A program made the position numbers and the translations under genes. A model generated the notes under the pieces. It searched no databases. It worked only from the letters and a program-made list of their open reading frames with translations, and was not told the DNA's origin. Of a DNA stretch of 64,000 nucleotides, positions 1 through 6,935 are shown piece after piece (the first letter of the stretch is position 1; every line of letters begins with the position of its first letter). The DNA comes from Clostridia bacterium. GTDB lineage: Bacteria; Bacillota; Clostridia; Oscillospirales; Acutalibacteraceae. The DNA is taken from NCBI GenBank assembly GCA_017516745.1, contig JAFXBF010000011.1, positions 1 to 64,000 of the forward strand. The letters run 5' to 3'.

Positions 1-60
1 AATGACCAGATATCACTCAAAGAGTACATCGACCCGTTCACGGGTGACAAGAATAACTAA
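1..60 (+). CDS. C-terminal end of an unidentified protein
   Basis: The window opens inside a reading frame that runs 19 codons to a TAA at 58-60 and ends in IDPFTGDKNN. The start lies outside the window. The tail matches no family I recognise; it lacks the zinc-ribbon ending typical of TnpB, which matters because the hairpins just downstream resemble IS200/IS605 ends. Whether it is a real protein end rests only on the open frame and the hairpin that follows. Confidence 0.35.
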   Translation, partial: NDQISLKEYIDPFTGDKNN

Positions 61-71
61 GCAAAAATAAA

Positions 72-196
72 CAGCCGCACGAGAGCGGCTGCTTGAGATA
101 GTAATGCGGTGTCAAACTTCAGTGCCGACTTTTAGTCGGCAGGCCAGTAGGCGGCCCTTATAGGGCCTGTGCAAACCACCAGTTTAACTGGTGGTT
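72..196. repeat. Cluster of four hairpins, possible IS200/IS605-type end
   Basis: Four perfect or near-perfect hairpins occur in 125 bp: CAGCCGC/GCGGCTG (72-91), TGCCGACT/AGTCGGCA with a 3-nt loop (123-141), GGCCC/GGGCC (153-167), and AACCACCAGTT/AACTGGTGGTT around one central T (174-196). None is followed by a T-run, so they are not simple terminators. Tightly spaced subterminal hairpins are known from IS200/IS605 ends and from the guide RNAs made there, but no transposase or TnpB is present, so the identification is an inference. Confidence 0.4.
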
Positions 197-279
197 ATGA
201 CTATCCCCCTTAAAGAGACTATGTCAAATCGTGGTATAAATAATATATCGATTACGAGAAATGATGGAGGGCGTATTAT

Positions 280-884
280 GGCCGAAATTACCGAACTTAT
301 GAAATCCTATAAAGAAACAAGGGTGGCTCCCTCAACAATGAGTACGATATATTCATCTGACCGAGCTGCCGTTAACTGCGTTGTGCTTATTACGAAGCAA
401 ACCTGGGAAGATGTGGTTAAAAGCTTAATAGAGCAAGCTCATTACCGTGGGAATATGCCTTCATACAGAACCTGTATTACTGATTTGTTTCGCAAAAGTG
501 GTTTTACACCTATTCGATATGGTGGAAGAGTATCATGACGGAGAAAGAATCTTCGCTTATGTTGGTAGAAGTCACTGTGCAGCAATTCTTCCTATTAAAC
601 AAGAAGATGGCAGCGTGAAATATAAGATTCAGGATACTTGGGACAGTACTACAAGGTATATTGGTGAATGGTTCGTTTATAAAGATTCTGCACCGGATGT
701 ACCAGCGGTCGCGCAATCCCTAAACTCGGCCTTTGAATGTGGCGAAACTATTTGCCATCCCCGGTTTGGTGAAGGGATAATCATATCGGCAACAGGTTCT
801 GGAAACACAAGAATACTTGAAATTGAATTCAAGAAGGCCGGAATCAAAAAAATATCAGAGGCATGGTTGAGAAAGGTAGGATAA
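280..884 (+). pseudogene. Papain-like cysteine peptidase, split by a frameshift, with tudor-like C-terminal domain
   Basis: The first frame (280-538, 86 aa) starts at ATG 280 behind GGAGGG and carries a Cys in AVNCVVLITKQTWEDV. The second frame (open across this region, internal ATG at 519, end 884) carries SHCAAIL and then IQDTWDST. In the phage and mobile-element proteins this resembles, Cys, His and Asp of one papain-like domain lie in that order, so the two frames look like one protein broken near 505-535 by a net +1 shift. ATG 519 has no ribosome binding site. The last 60 residues (ICHPRFGEGIIIS...) resemble the tudor/SH3-like domain at the C-terminus of UvrD/PcrA helicases. It could be a pseudogene, a sequencing error or a recoded gene. 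Confidence 0.5.
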
Positions 885-889
885 GGAAT

Positions 890-1060
890 ATGAAAAAATA
901 TGTATCATATGACAAGTTATCAAAGAAAGAAAAAAAGCGTATAAACGCAAAAACAAGAAGAACTTTTAACGATTTCGGGTGTTCCTCGCCTGTTACAAAG
1001 ATTGTCCAAGACAAGAAAAAAGAAAATAGTCGAAGGTGTTGCAGAGAGCAAGTTAAGTAA
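890..1060 (+). CDS. Small basic protein of the mobile-element type, function unknown
   Basis: A 56-aa, strongly basic product rich in Lys and Arg. ATG 890 follows AAGGA directly after the peptidase gene; an in-frame ATG at 863 lies inside that gene and is less likely. The pattern LSKKEKKRINAKTRRTF followed by SPVTKIVQDKK resembles short proteins often found in phages and integrative elements (KK-rich, then NPVTKVVPDK), whose role is not known to me. Its position behind the peptidase-like gene fits a mobile-element remnant. Confidence 0.45.
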   Translation: MKKYVSYDKLSKKEKKRINAKTRRTFNDFGCSSPVTKIVQDKKKENSRRCCREQVK

Positions 1061-1206
1061 TCTGGTTATATTGTTAAACTCCTCACCCCCCCTATAAAAG
1101 CACGATGAAAAATCTGGTATAACATAAGAAAGTCGTTACGGTTTTAAGGGTTCCTATGATACGAACCGCAAAAATCCTTTAACTCAAAACACAAGGAGGA
1201 CTCGGT
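1061..1206 (+). promoter_or_regulatory. Leader region of the ABC exporter gene
   Basis: This 146-bp gap contains an inverted repeat CGGTT (1139-1143) / AACCG (1164-1168) and the word GATACGAA, which recurs upstream of the first peptide gene at 2939-2946. A strong AAGGAGGA ribosome binding site lies at 1193-1200, seven bases before ATG 1207. No clear -35/-10 pair was found. The shared word suggests common control of exporter and peptide genes, but this is weak evidence. Confidence 0.25.
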
Positions 1207-2913
1207 ATGAAAAAGTATTTATCTATGATGAGTTTAAAAACTAAATGGAAGTGCCTAGGTGTAATTGTTTTGGCAGCAATTAGTTCTGTTTTGGCTTCTA
1301 TTTGGCCTGTTAGACTCGGCGAAATGTATACCAACATTTCCGATGGCACAGTCAGCACATTAGCTCAAGGTGCCATTGCCGTAATATCTTTTGGCTTGAT
1401 CTATCTGGCAGCAGAGTGTATTGCTATCGCCCGTCGTGTTATGCTCGATTGTATTATTGCAACACACGAAACAGAAGTGCGTGATTTTAGTATTGAAAAG
1501 CTTCTTAAGATGCCGGTTTCATATTACTCTGGGTGCTTGAGTGGCGAAAAAACCGCGCAATTAAACCAGGGTGTAGCTGGGTTTAGCCAATTAATTAAGA
1601 TTATGTGCAATGACGTATTTGCTACGGTTCTAGTTGCACTTTGCACATTGGCTCAAGTTTTCTTTAATGCTCCAATTACTATGGTTGCAATAATGCTTGC
1701 GTATCTTTTAATTACCGTAGTAATATCCGCATTTCAGATTCGTTCTCAAAATGGCATTCGTGAAAACATTATTTCTCAGAAGAATGCTTTGGATGGTCAG
1801 GTTTGCCAGTCTATTTCAAACCTTGAGCTCATTCGTGGTATGCATGCGGAGGAATATGAAAAGAAGAGATTAAAGCCTAGTATTCTAAACATTGGAAAGA
1901 CTGAAAAAAAGCATCATAGATACATGGGCACCTTTGATTGCTTGAAGCAGTTTTGCAAGATCGTTTTCCAGGTCATTCTGCTTACTACATCGATCGTAAT
2001 GATTTCCCAAGGTAAGATGCCTGCCGGTTCTGTTATTACTGTTTGTCTGCTGTTTCAACAGTTGGTTAAGCCTATTGATGAAGTATATCGATTTATGGAC
2101 GAGACTGCTTCATCGGTGATTAAAGCAAAAGCTTTGCTGGAAGTAGCCGCTAGTTCCTCAGACGATGTGTTTGCTATACGATCTAATTATGAAGGTACAG
2201 GAGTTAACAACATTGTTGTCGAAAACGTCGTTGTGACAAATCCTGAGAAGACTATTCCTTTGGCAAAATATGATAAAGTATCAATTCCTTGTGGGAAAAA
2301 AATTGCGCTTCAAGGTGCAAACGGTTGTGGAAAAACTAGTCTTATACGTTGCTTAAATCGATACTATCCTCATACACAGGGAACGATCACTTTATTTGGA
2401 CGTCCCCAGGAGTCGTACTCTCAAAAGGAACTCGTTGATATGCTCTACTATACTCCGCAAATTTCCTTCTTCATTGCCGGAACAGTAAGAGACAACCTTG
2501 TATACGGCCTCGAACGTGATGTAAGCGATTTCGAATTGTGCAACGCATTAAAGAAAGTACACCTCGTTGGAGAGAATCATAACGACACTGTTATTCGCAA
2601 AGATCCCGCAGAAGCTTTGGAATGTTGGATTGGTGAGAAGGCGGAGGAACTTTCCGGTGGAATGAAGCAGAGACTTTCTCTTGCCAGAGCATTTCTCAGA
2701 ACTCCAAAATTCTTTATCTTTGATGAAATTACAGCTAATCTTGATAGAGCTGCTACAGAATTCGTATTATCCAATATTGAAGCATATGCTAGTGAGATTG
2801 GCGCGGGAATTCTGTATATCTCTCATGATCAAAAAGTTGTAGAGAGATGTGACGAAATCATCACCTTAAATAACAAGCTTCGCGAAGATAAGGATGACCG
2901 TAAAGCAGCATAG
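1207..2913 (+). CDS. ABC exporter, fused membrane and ATPase domains, likely peptide export
   Basis: A 568-aa half-transporter. About residues 1-300 form a six-helix type-I exporter membrane domain, and about 330-568 form the ATPase. Visible motifs are Walker A GANGCGKTS (370-378), signature LSGGM (482-486), Walker B FFIFDE with the catalytic Glu near 507, and H-loop YISHD. There is no N-terminal C39 peptidase domain, so it would not itself cleave a double-glycine leader. Half-transporters of this family act as homodimers in the membrane and export peptides, lipids or drugs. The gene is followed within 75 bp by a two-peptide operon, which makes those peptides the obvious candidate cargo (inference). 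A strong AAGGAGGA precedes the start. Confidence 0.85.
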   Translation: MKKYLSMMSLKTKWKCLGVIVLAAISSVLASIWPVRLGEMYTNISDGTVSTLAQGAIAVISFGLIYLAAECIAIARRVMLDCIIATHETEVRDFSIEKLLKMPVSYYSGCLSGEKTAQLNQGVAGFSQLIKIMCNDVFATVLVALCTLAQVFFNAPITMVAIMLAYLLITVVISAFQIRSQNGIRENIISQKNALDGQVCQSISNLELIRGMHAEEYEKKRLKPSILNIGKTEKKHHRYMGTFDCLKQFCKIVFQVILLTTSIVMISQGKMPAGSVITVCLLFQQLVKPIDEVYRFMDETASSVIKAKALLEVAASSSDDVFAIRSNYEGTGVNNIVVENVVVTNPEKTIPLAKYDKVSIPCGKKIALQGANGCGKTSLIRCLNRYYPHTQGTITLFGRPQESYSQKELVDMLYYTPQISFFIAGTVRDNLVYGLERDVSDFELCNALKKVHLVGENHNDTVIRKDPAEALECWIGEKAEELSGGMKQRLSLARAFLRTPKFFIFDEITANLDRAATEFVLSNIEAYASEIGAGILYISHDQKVVERCDEIITLNNKLREDKDDRKAA

Positions 2914-2917
2914 AAAT

Positions 2918-2955
2918 ACCCCCTTCTGAACTGGGGGTGATACGAATCGTATAAT
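2918..2955 (+). promoter_or_regulatory. Hairpin, operator-like palindrome and -10 box before the first peptide cassette
   Basis: ACCCCC (2918-2923) pairs with GGGGGT (2933-2938) but no T-run follows, so it is at best a weak terminator. Directly after it lies a perfect 6+1+6 palindrome, ATACGA-A-TCGTAT (2940-2952), which overlaps a consensus -10 TATAAT (2950-2955). No recognisable -35 sits 17 bp upstream, as expected for a promoter that needs an activator. The palindrome is absent before the second cassette, where only TATAAT (5416-5421) remains. Confidence 0.4.
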
Positions 2956-2986
2956 ATGTTTATCAACATTCAGGAGGATCAAAATC

Positions 2987-3265
2987 ATGAAGGTAATTCA
3001 AAACATTAGTACGACTAAACAAATTGAAGGAGGACATGTTCCTATGAGACACGAACATCCTAAAGCACCCGGACATCCTATTCCGCCCCACGAGAGAAAA
3101 GGTCTCGTTAAAATCGAATTCGAGAGTGGAGATTGGGCACTTTTGAATGAAATCTTCGGAGACGAAGACACCGCAGCTGCAGCCATGGAGATCATCAAAG
3201 ATGCTCCTCCGGAGATTCAGATTCTCGCTGTGCAGCTTATGAAAATCATTGAGGAGGTAGCTTAA
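2987..3265 (+). CDS. His/Pro-rich small peptide, copy 1 (candidate exported peptide)
   Basis: A 92-aa product if started at ATG 2987 (AGGAGGA 8 bp upstream), or 73 aa from the in-frame ATG 3044, which has its own AAGGAGG 12 bp upstream; both starts look usable. The extra N-terminal part ends in IEGG, like a double-glycine leader. It is followed by a short stretch with five His and many Pro (HVPMRHEHPKAPGHPIPPHE), then GDWALLNEIFGDED and a C-terminal predicted helix with APPEI. There is no Cys, so lanthipeptide or sactipeptide chemistry is unlikely. A 1-bp gap separates it from the next peptide gene. The family is not recognised. Metal binding by the His cluster and export by the adjacent ABC protein are inferences. 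Confidence 0.7.
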   Translation: MKVIQNISTTKQIEGGHVPMRHEHPKAPGHPIPPHERKGLVKIEFESGDWALLNEIFGDEDTAAAAMEIIKDAPPEIQILAVQLMKIIEEVA

Positions 3266-3266
3266 C

Positions 3267-3449
3267 ATGAATATGAACTTTGCAAAATTTACAGCACCCG
3301 TTCTGGGTGAAGATACTCAGGAACTTTATTCTAAACTTTATGGAGATGCCGGCAACAAGTTTGTTGACGTATTAAGCACTTCTCCTGATGAAATTGCGGT
3401 TATTTCGAAAATGATTGCTTTCCTTAACAAACAGAAGGAGGCAAAATAA
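3267..3449 (+). CDS. Second small peptide, copy 1
   Basis: A 60-aa product starting at ATG 3267 behind GAGGAGG. It runs MNMNFAKFTAPVLGEDTQE, then LYSKLYGDAG, then a predicted helix with SPDEIAVISKMI and a Lys-rich tail. The pattern L..(I/L)(F/Y)GD, followed by (A/S)P(P/D)EI and a hydrophobic helix, is shared with the upstream His-rich peptide, so the two may be distant paralogues acting as a pair. It lies one base after the first peptide gene and one base before the 199-aa gene, so all are co-transcribed. It has no signal peptide and no Cys, and the family is unknown to me. Confidence 0.65.
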   Translation: MNMNFAKFTAPVLGEDTQELYSKLYGDAGNKFVDVLSTSPDEIAVISKMIAFLNKQKEAK

Positions 3450-3450
3450 T

Positions 3451-4050
3451 ATGGATGTACAGAAAACAGCAAGAGAAATTGGTCTATTTGAAACTGCAGT
3501 AAATCTTGCGAAAGTGAGCAGTAGCCCTGATGTTTTAGAAAAGATCGGTAATACCTTTCCGATTCCTATGGAAAACATCTCTGACAATATGAGTCTTATC
3601 GCTGACTGGTTGCTTTCGTTCGGCAAAAGCAAATATATGTTTTTCACTCCCGAAATCGCATTGGCTGAAATCATCGGAGAAAAGTGTCCTTCGGCGGAAA
3701 TCATTTTTGCGGTTCCTTGTGATATGGATCCTGAAGCAAAAGAGCGTCTAACAAACAATCTTCCACGACACATTTCTGTGAATGTTTTTGAGGAGCCTTA
3801 CTTCCCGCAGGATTTTTTTCCTGCTAACACGATGTTTGTGGTTTGTGGCTATTCAGGTGCAGACCGCATGATGGTTTTCCCGGATACATACAGGATGGTT
3901 GAACATTACAATGTTTTTAAGGGCAAAAAGGTGTTTGTTCCTTATATTGAACTAGAAGGCGCTCATCGTTACGATGGTTGGATGGAGCTGAACACACAAA
4001 GAATCAACATGAAATGGAGGAAGGAAAATGAACAGTGTTGCGGTGAATAA
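3451..4050 (+). CDS. Unknown 199-aa protein of the peptide operon
   Basis: The start is ATG 3451 behind AAGGAGG; an in-frame ATG at 3415 lies inside the peptide gene. The product looks soluble. Its middle alternates predicted beta strands and helices (SKYMFFTPEIALAEIIG, then SAEIIFAVPCDMDPEAK, then NTMFVVCGYSGADRMM), suggesting a Rossmann-like alpha/beta fold. The C-terminus ends NEQCCGE. It overlaps the downstream transporter gene by 23 bp, indicating translational coupling. Context allows a maturation, immunity or regulatory role, but no motif decides between them. I do not recognise the family. Confidence 0.6.
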   Translation: MDVQKTAREIGLFETAVNLAKVSSSPDVLEKIGNTFPIPMENISDNMSLIADWLLSFGKSKYMFFTPEIALAEIIGEKCPSAEIIFAVPCDMDPEAKERLTNNLPRHISVNVFEEPYFPQDFFPANTMFVVCGYSGADRMMVFPDTYRMVEHYNVFKGKKVFVPYIELEGAHRYDGWMELNTQRINMKWRKENEQCCGE

Positions 4051-5347
4051 AGAATTAAATATTAGCAAGAAGACATCCTTTTTGAAAGGTTTAGGCAATA
4101 GTGCATCCTTGTTGTTGATTGCAGCAATGTTTATCCTTGGCAGCATCGTTGCTTTGAGTTTTGACATTCCCATTAAAACAGTAATGGGTGGTTATTCCTA
4201 CGATGTACTTGTCATTCTCATCGTTATGGAGCTTTTCACTAACTTGATTGCTGAAACTGGCATTATGCAGCTGCTTGCTATCAAAATTGCGGAATTCTCC
4301 AAAGGTCAGAAGCGTATGTGTCTCATCCTCTTTGGCGGCATGATGTTTTTGATTTCGTCATGTTTAAACAATATCACCGCTGTAATGATGATCCTCCCCA
4401 TTGTTTTCGTCCTTTTAAAGACACTAGAGGTTGATCGTAAATATGTTTGTGTATTTTTCGCGGCAATCCTTGCGCTCTCCAACACCGGCGGTGCCGCTTC
4501 TCCGGTAGGCGATTTCCCAGCGATCGTTATTATGACCAGCGGCATCACTGACTTTTTGAGTTATTTGACTCATGCATTTCCTCTGTTTGCTATTACATCT
4601 GTCGCGCTTTTGAGCATTTGGGGCTTGAGTGTAAAAAAAGAGAGAGATGATGGTGCTGTTAGAAGTTTGGCCGTAAGCAACCTTAAGAGTCAGTATAAGA
4701 ATATTAACATTCGTTTTGATGTGCTGAAATGGCTTGGGCTCATTTTTATTGGAATGTTTCTTGCGTGGAGTTTTGTTCCTCAGAACATGGTTCCTCCTGA
4801 AGCAATTGCAATTCTTGGATATGGAATCGCTGTCGTTGTCTGTTCACTCAAAAAAGTGAAAGTTGCACAATGCATGGATATGAAATCTGTTTTAACTATT
4901 GCATCGTTTCTCTTTTTTGCGCAGGTTATCAGCCAAACAGGCTTGTTGAATATGCTTGCTAATTTCTTGCAGACTAATATTAGTAATCCAAAATTACTGA
5001 TTATGGTTATTATGGTTATCACATCTGTCGTAGCTGGTATTTTTAGTGCTGGACCTGCGGCTGCAGCAATGATGCCAGTCATTATCGAACTTTGCAATGG
5101 ACCTTTGAGTGCACAGTCTGACTGGATCGCTGTCGCATATGCCGCCGCCATCTGTGCCGGAAGTTCCATGTTTATGTGGAGTGCTACTGCAGGATTCATT
5201 CTTTCTAACAAAGTTAACGCCGCAGGAATCGAAGAGGCACCAGGGAAAAAGGCAACGTGGGGCGTTGCTCAGTATATGAAGTATGGACTTCTGAATTATG
5301 TAGTTCAGCTTTCTATTGCACTGATCGTAATGGCCATTGTTCTTTAA
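4028..5347 (+). CDS. Ion-transporter-superfamily permease (NhaD/ArsB-like)
   Basis: A 439-aa protein with roughly 11-12 membrane segments. SCLNNITAVMMILPIV matches the first re-entrant region of the ArsB/NhaD/CitT group. ALSNTGGAASPVGDFPAIVI resembles the NAGGAWSPIGD motif of NhaD sodium/proton antiporters. The family moves ions or small anions across the cytoplasmic membrane; the substrate here cannot be read from sequence. The start at 4028 has GGAGGAAGG upstream and overlaps the preceding gene. It is the last gene before a strong terminator, so it belongs to the peptide operon. A role in self-protection or ion supply for the peptides is speculation. Confidence 0.75.
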   Translation: MNSVAVNKELNISKKTSFLKGLGNSASLLLIAAMFILGSIVALSFDIPIKTVMGGYSYDVLVILIVMELFTNLIAETGIMQLLAIKIAEFSKGQKRMCLILFGGMMFLISSCLNNITAVMMILPIVFVLLKTLEVDRKYVCVFFAAILALSNTGGAASPVGDFPAIVIMTSGITDFLSYLTHAFPLFAITSVALLSIWGLSVKKERDDGAVRSLAVSNLKSQYKNINIRFDVLKWLGLIFIGMFLAWSFVPQNMVPPEAIAILGYGIAVVVCSLKKVKVAQCMDMKSVLTIASFLFFAQVISQTGLLNMLANFLQTNISNPKLLIMVIMVITSVVAGIFSAGPAAAAMMPVIIELCNGPLSAQSDWIAVAYAAAICAGSSMFMWSATAGFILSNKVNAAGIEEAPGKKATWGVAQYMKYGLLNYVVQLSIALIVMAIVL

Positions 5348-5366
5348 TTTAATAGTATGACTTTAT

Positions 5367-5407
5367 GCTCGTTCAGAATTATCCCCCCCTTCTGAACGAG
5401 CTTTTTT
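5367..5407 (+). terminator. Rho-independent terminator
   Basis: A perfect 12-bp stem, GCTCGTTCAGAA (5367-5378) with TTCTGAACGAGC (5390-5401), is followed by six T. It ends the first peptide operon, so the second peptide cassette needs its own promoter. Confidence 0.9.
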
Positions 5408-5452
5408 ATATGAATTATAATGTGTTTACGATCATTCAGGAGGATCAAAATC

Positions 5453-5731
5453 ATGAAGGTAATTCAAAACATTAGTACGACTAAACAAATTGAAGGAGGA
5501 CATGTTCCTATGAGGCACGAACATCCTAAAGCACCCGGACATCCTATTCCGCCCCACGAGAGAAAAGGTCTCGTTAAAATTGAATTCGAGAGTGGAGATT
5601 GGGCACTTTTGAATGAAATCTTCGGAGACGAAGACACCGCAGCTGCAGCTATGGAGATCATCAAAGATGCTCCTCCGGAGATTCAGGTTCTCGCCGTGCA
5701 GCTTATGAAAATCATTGAGGAGGTAGCCTAA
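5453..5731 (+). CDS. His/Pro-rich small peptide, copy 2
   Basis: This is a second copy of the gene at 2987-3265, again 92 aa or 73 aa from the in-frame ATG 5510. I count six base differences over the gene: five silent, and one that changes Ile to Val near the C-terminus. The ribosome binding sites of both possible starts are conserved. It has its own TATAAT (5416-5421), separated from the previous operon by a strong terminator. The excess of silent changes points to selection on the peptide sequence. Function as for copy 1 is unknown. Confidence 0.7.
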   Translation: MKVIQNISTTKQIEGGHVPMRHEHPKAPGHPIPPHERKGLVKIEFESGDWALLNEIFGDEDTAAAAMEIIKDAPPEIQVLAVQLMKIIEEVA

Positions 5732-5732
5732 T

Positions 5733-5945
5733 ATGAATATGAACTTTGCAAAATTTACAGCACCCGTTCTGGGTGAAGATACTCAGGAGCTTTATTCTGA
5801 ACTCTATGGAGATGCCGGCAACAAGTTTGTTGATGTATTAAGCTCTTCCCCTGATGAAATTGCAGTTATTTCGAAACTGATTGCTTTCCTTAACACAAAA
5901 AACAAGGGGAAATTAAGAGCGCGTAGTGTAGTGAAGATTAAATGA
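5733..5945 (+). CDS. Second small peptide, copy 2, with altered C-terminus
   Basis: A 70-aa copy of the gene at 3267-3449. The first 54 residues match except for K to E, T to S and M to L changes. After AFLN the sequences part: copy 1 ends KQKEAK, while copy 2 continues TKNKGKLRARSVVKIK, a more basic tail. The end of homology near 5899 marks the right edge of the duplication. ATG 5733 follows GAGGAGG. No 199-aa gene or permease gene follows this copy. Confidence 0.6.
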   Translation: MNMNFAKFTAPVLGEDTQELYSELYGDAGNKFVDVLSSSPDEIAVISKLIAFLNTKNKGKLRARSVVKIK

Positions 5946-6237
5946 TTTATGTTTTATTAGATAATTCCGAGTAAACGTAAACAAACGATAGATAAAGCTT
6001 TATTTTAGTTTACCCCTCCTCCCATGAGGAAATTCTGAAGTGTGCTACCATAGTTACATCAAAGGCAAATTGATAAGCAAGAGGTGGTTTTTGGTTGTAG
6101 AAGAACGACTCAAAAACGAAAGGAAGTGGATTGTGGCAACGTTGCTTTTGCAAAGCAAATAGTAACGCAACTTTTCATTAAACTAAATAAAAAACAAACA
6201 TGAATATTCGAAAGGGTTTATTTGTTATGAAGAATAA
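5946..6237. other. Gene-poor gap after the second peptide cassette
   Basis: No convincing gene is visible. A 23-codon frame starting with TTG near 6091 follows AAGAGGTGG but has no supporting similarity. TTTGC-AAA-GCAAA (about 6147-6160) forms a small hairpin. Stop codons interrupt the frame of the downstream leucine-rich-repeat remnant at 6235. The stretch looks like decayed sequence. Confidence 0.4.
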
Positions 6238-6684
6238 TTATCAGACTACCGTGGTAGTAAGGAAAATTGGAAGTGTATTTCAATTGATAGTTTCAATGCT
6301 GATTTAACAAATGCAACTATTCATTACAATTATGTTGAAGTTAATGAAGCTGTTATACCTGCACCCTCTCAAAACACAATCAATTACGGCGATTCAATTG
6401 TGCTTCATATCGATGTCGAGCTTATCCCCGAGGGTGGCTATGTTGAATGGGTTGCTTCAAATAACAATCTTACATTCAGTGTATCCGAAGACGGTTCAAC
6501 CTGTTCAATAACTCCTGCTGTAAGCGGTGAAACAACCTTTACCGCTACGGTTTATAACGAGGACGGTGTGCCCGTTTCAACCGATGAACAGGTTATGACT
6601 GCGAAAGCCGGCTTCTTCTGGAAAATAATTGCCTTCTTTAAAAGAATTTTTGGCTTGAGCAAAATTATTATGCAATCTGTCTAA
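6238..6684 (+). pseudogene. C-terminal remnant of a secreted leucine-rich-repeat/Ig-like protein
   Basis: The frame is open from a stop at 6235 to TAA 6684 but has no start with a ribosome binding site. YRGSKENWKCISIDSFN followed by LTNATIHYNY is the typical ending of BspA-type leucine-rich repeats in Clostridia (known pattern YxGSxxxWxxI, then ATIHYN). An Ig-like segment follows (YGDSIVLHIDVE to TTFTATVYNEDG). The protein ends in the amphipathic tail FFWKIIAFFKRIFGLSK. The N-terminal signal peptide and repeats are missing, so this is a truncated fragment, probably left by recombination. Confidence 0.75.
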
Positions 6685-6745
6685 TTTATTAAGTTCAGGC
6701 AAAAGATGAAGCATAATTAAACAACCAATATTAACTTTCCAACAT

Positions 6746-6818
6746 CCGACTTGAGCCGCAAACTCAGGTCGGGTGGTTCTCTTTTGCCCCTGAAACGAAA
6801 TCGCACCCGTTTCAGGGG
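6746..6818. terminator. Two consecutive hairpins
   Basis: CCGACTTGAG/CTCAGGTCGG (6746-6772) and a perfect 10-bp stem CCCCTGAAAC/GTTTCAGGGG (6787-6818) lie between the protein remnant and the candidate RNA gene. The second is followed by an AT-rich stretch without a clean T-run. They may end transcription of the remnant or insulate the RNA gene. Confidence 0.4.
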
Positions 6819-6900
6819 TTAATTTATACTCAAAATCAGACAAAAACGCCATTTTTGCTAAAAATCAGCCTGTTTTTGGCAGGTAAGTTGAACTTAAATG

Positions 6901-6929
6901 TTGTGATGCCATGTATTCTTACATATTAT
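6901..6929 (+). promoter_or_regulatory. Candidate promoter of the structured RNA
   Basis: TTGTGA (6901-6906), a 17-bp spacer and TATTAT (6924-6929) form a reasonable sigma-A promoter. Transcription would begin near 6936, where the hairpin-rich region starts. Confidence 0.45.
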
Positions 6930-6935
6930 AGGAGA

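Noticed and set aside
1207..2913. Bacteriocin exporter with built-in leader peptidase
   Set aside because: The protein begins directly with the membrane domain; the N-terminal C39 cysteine peptidase domain is absent.
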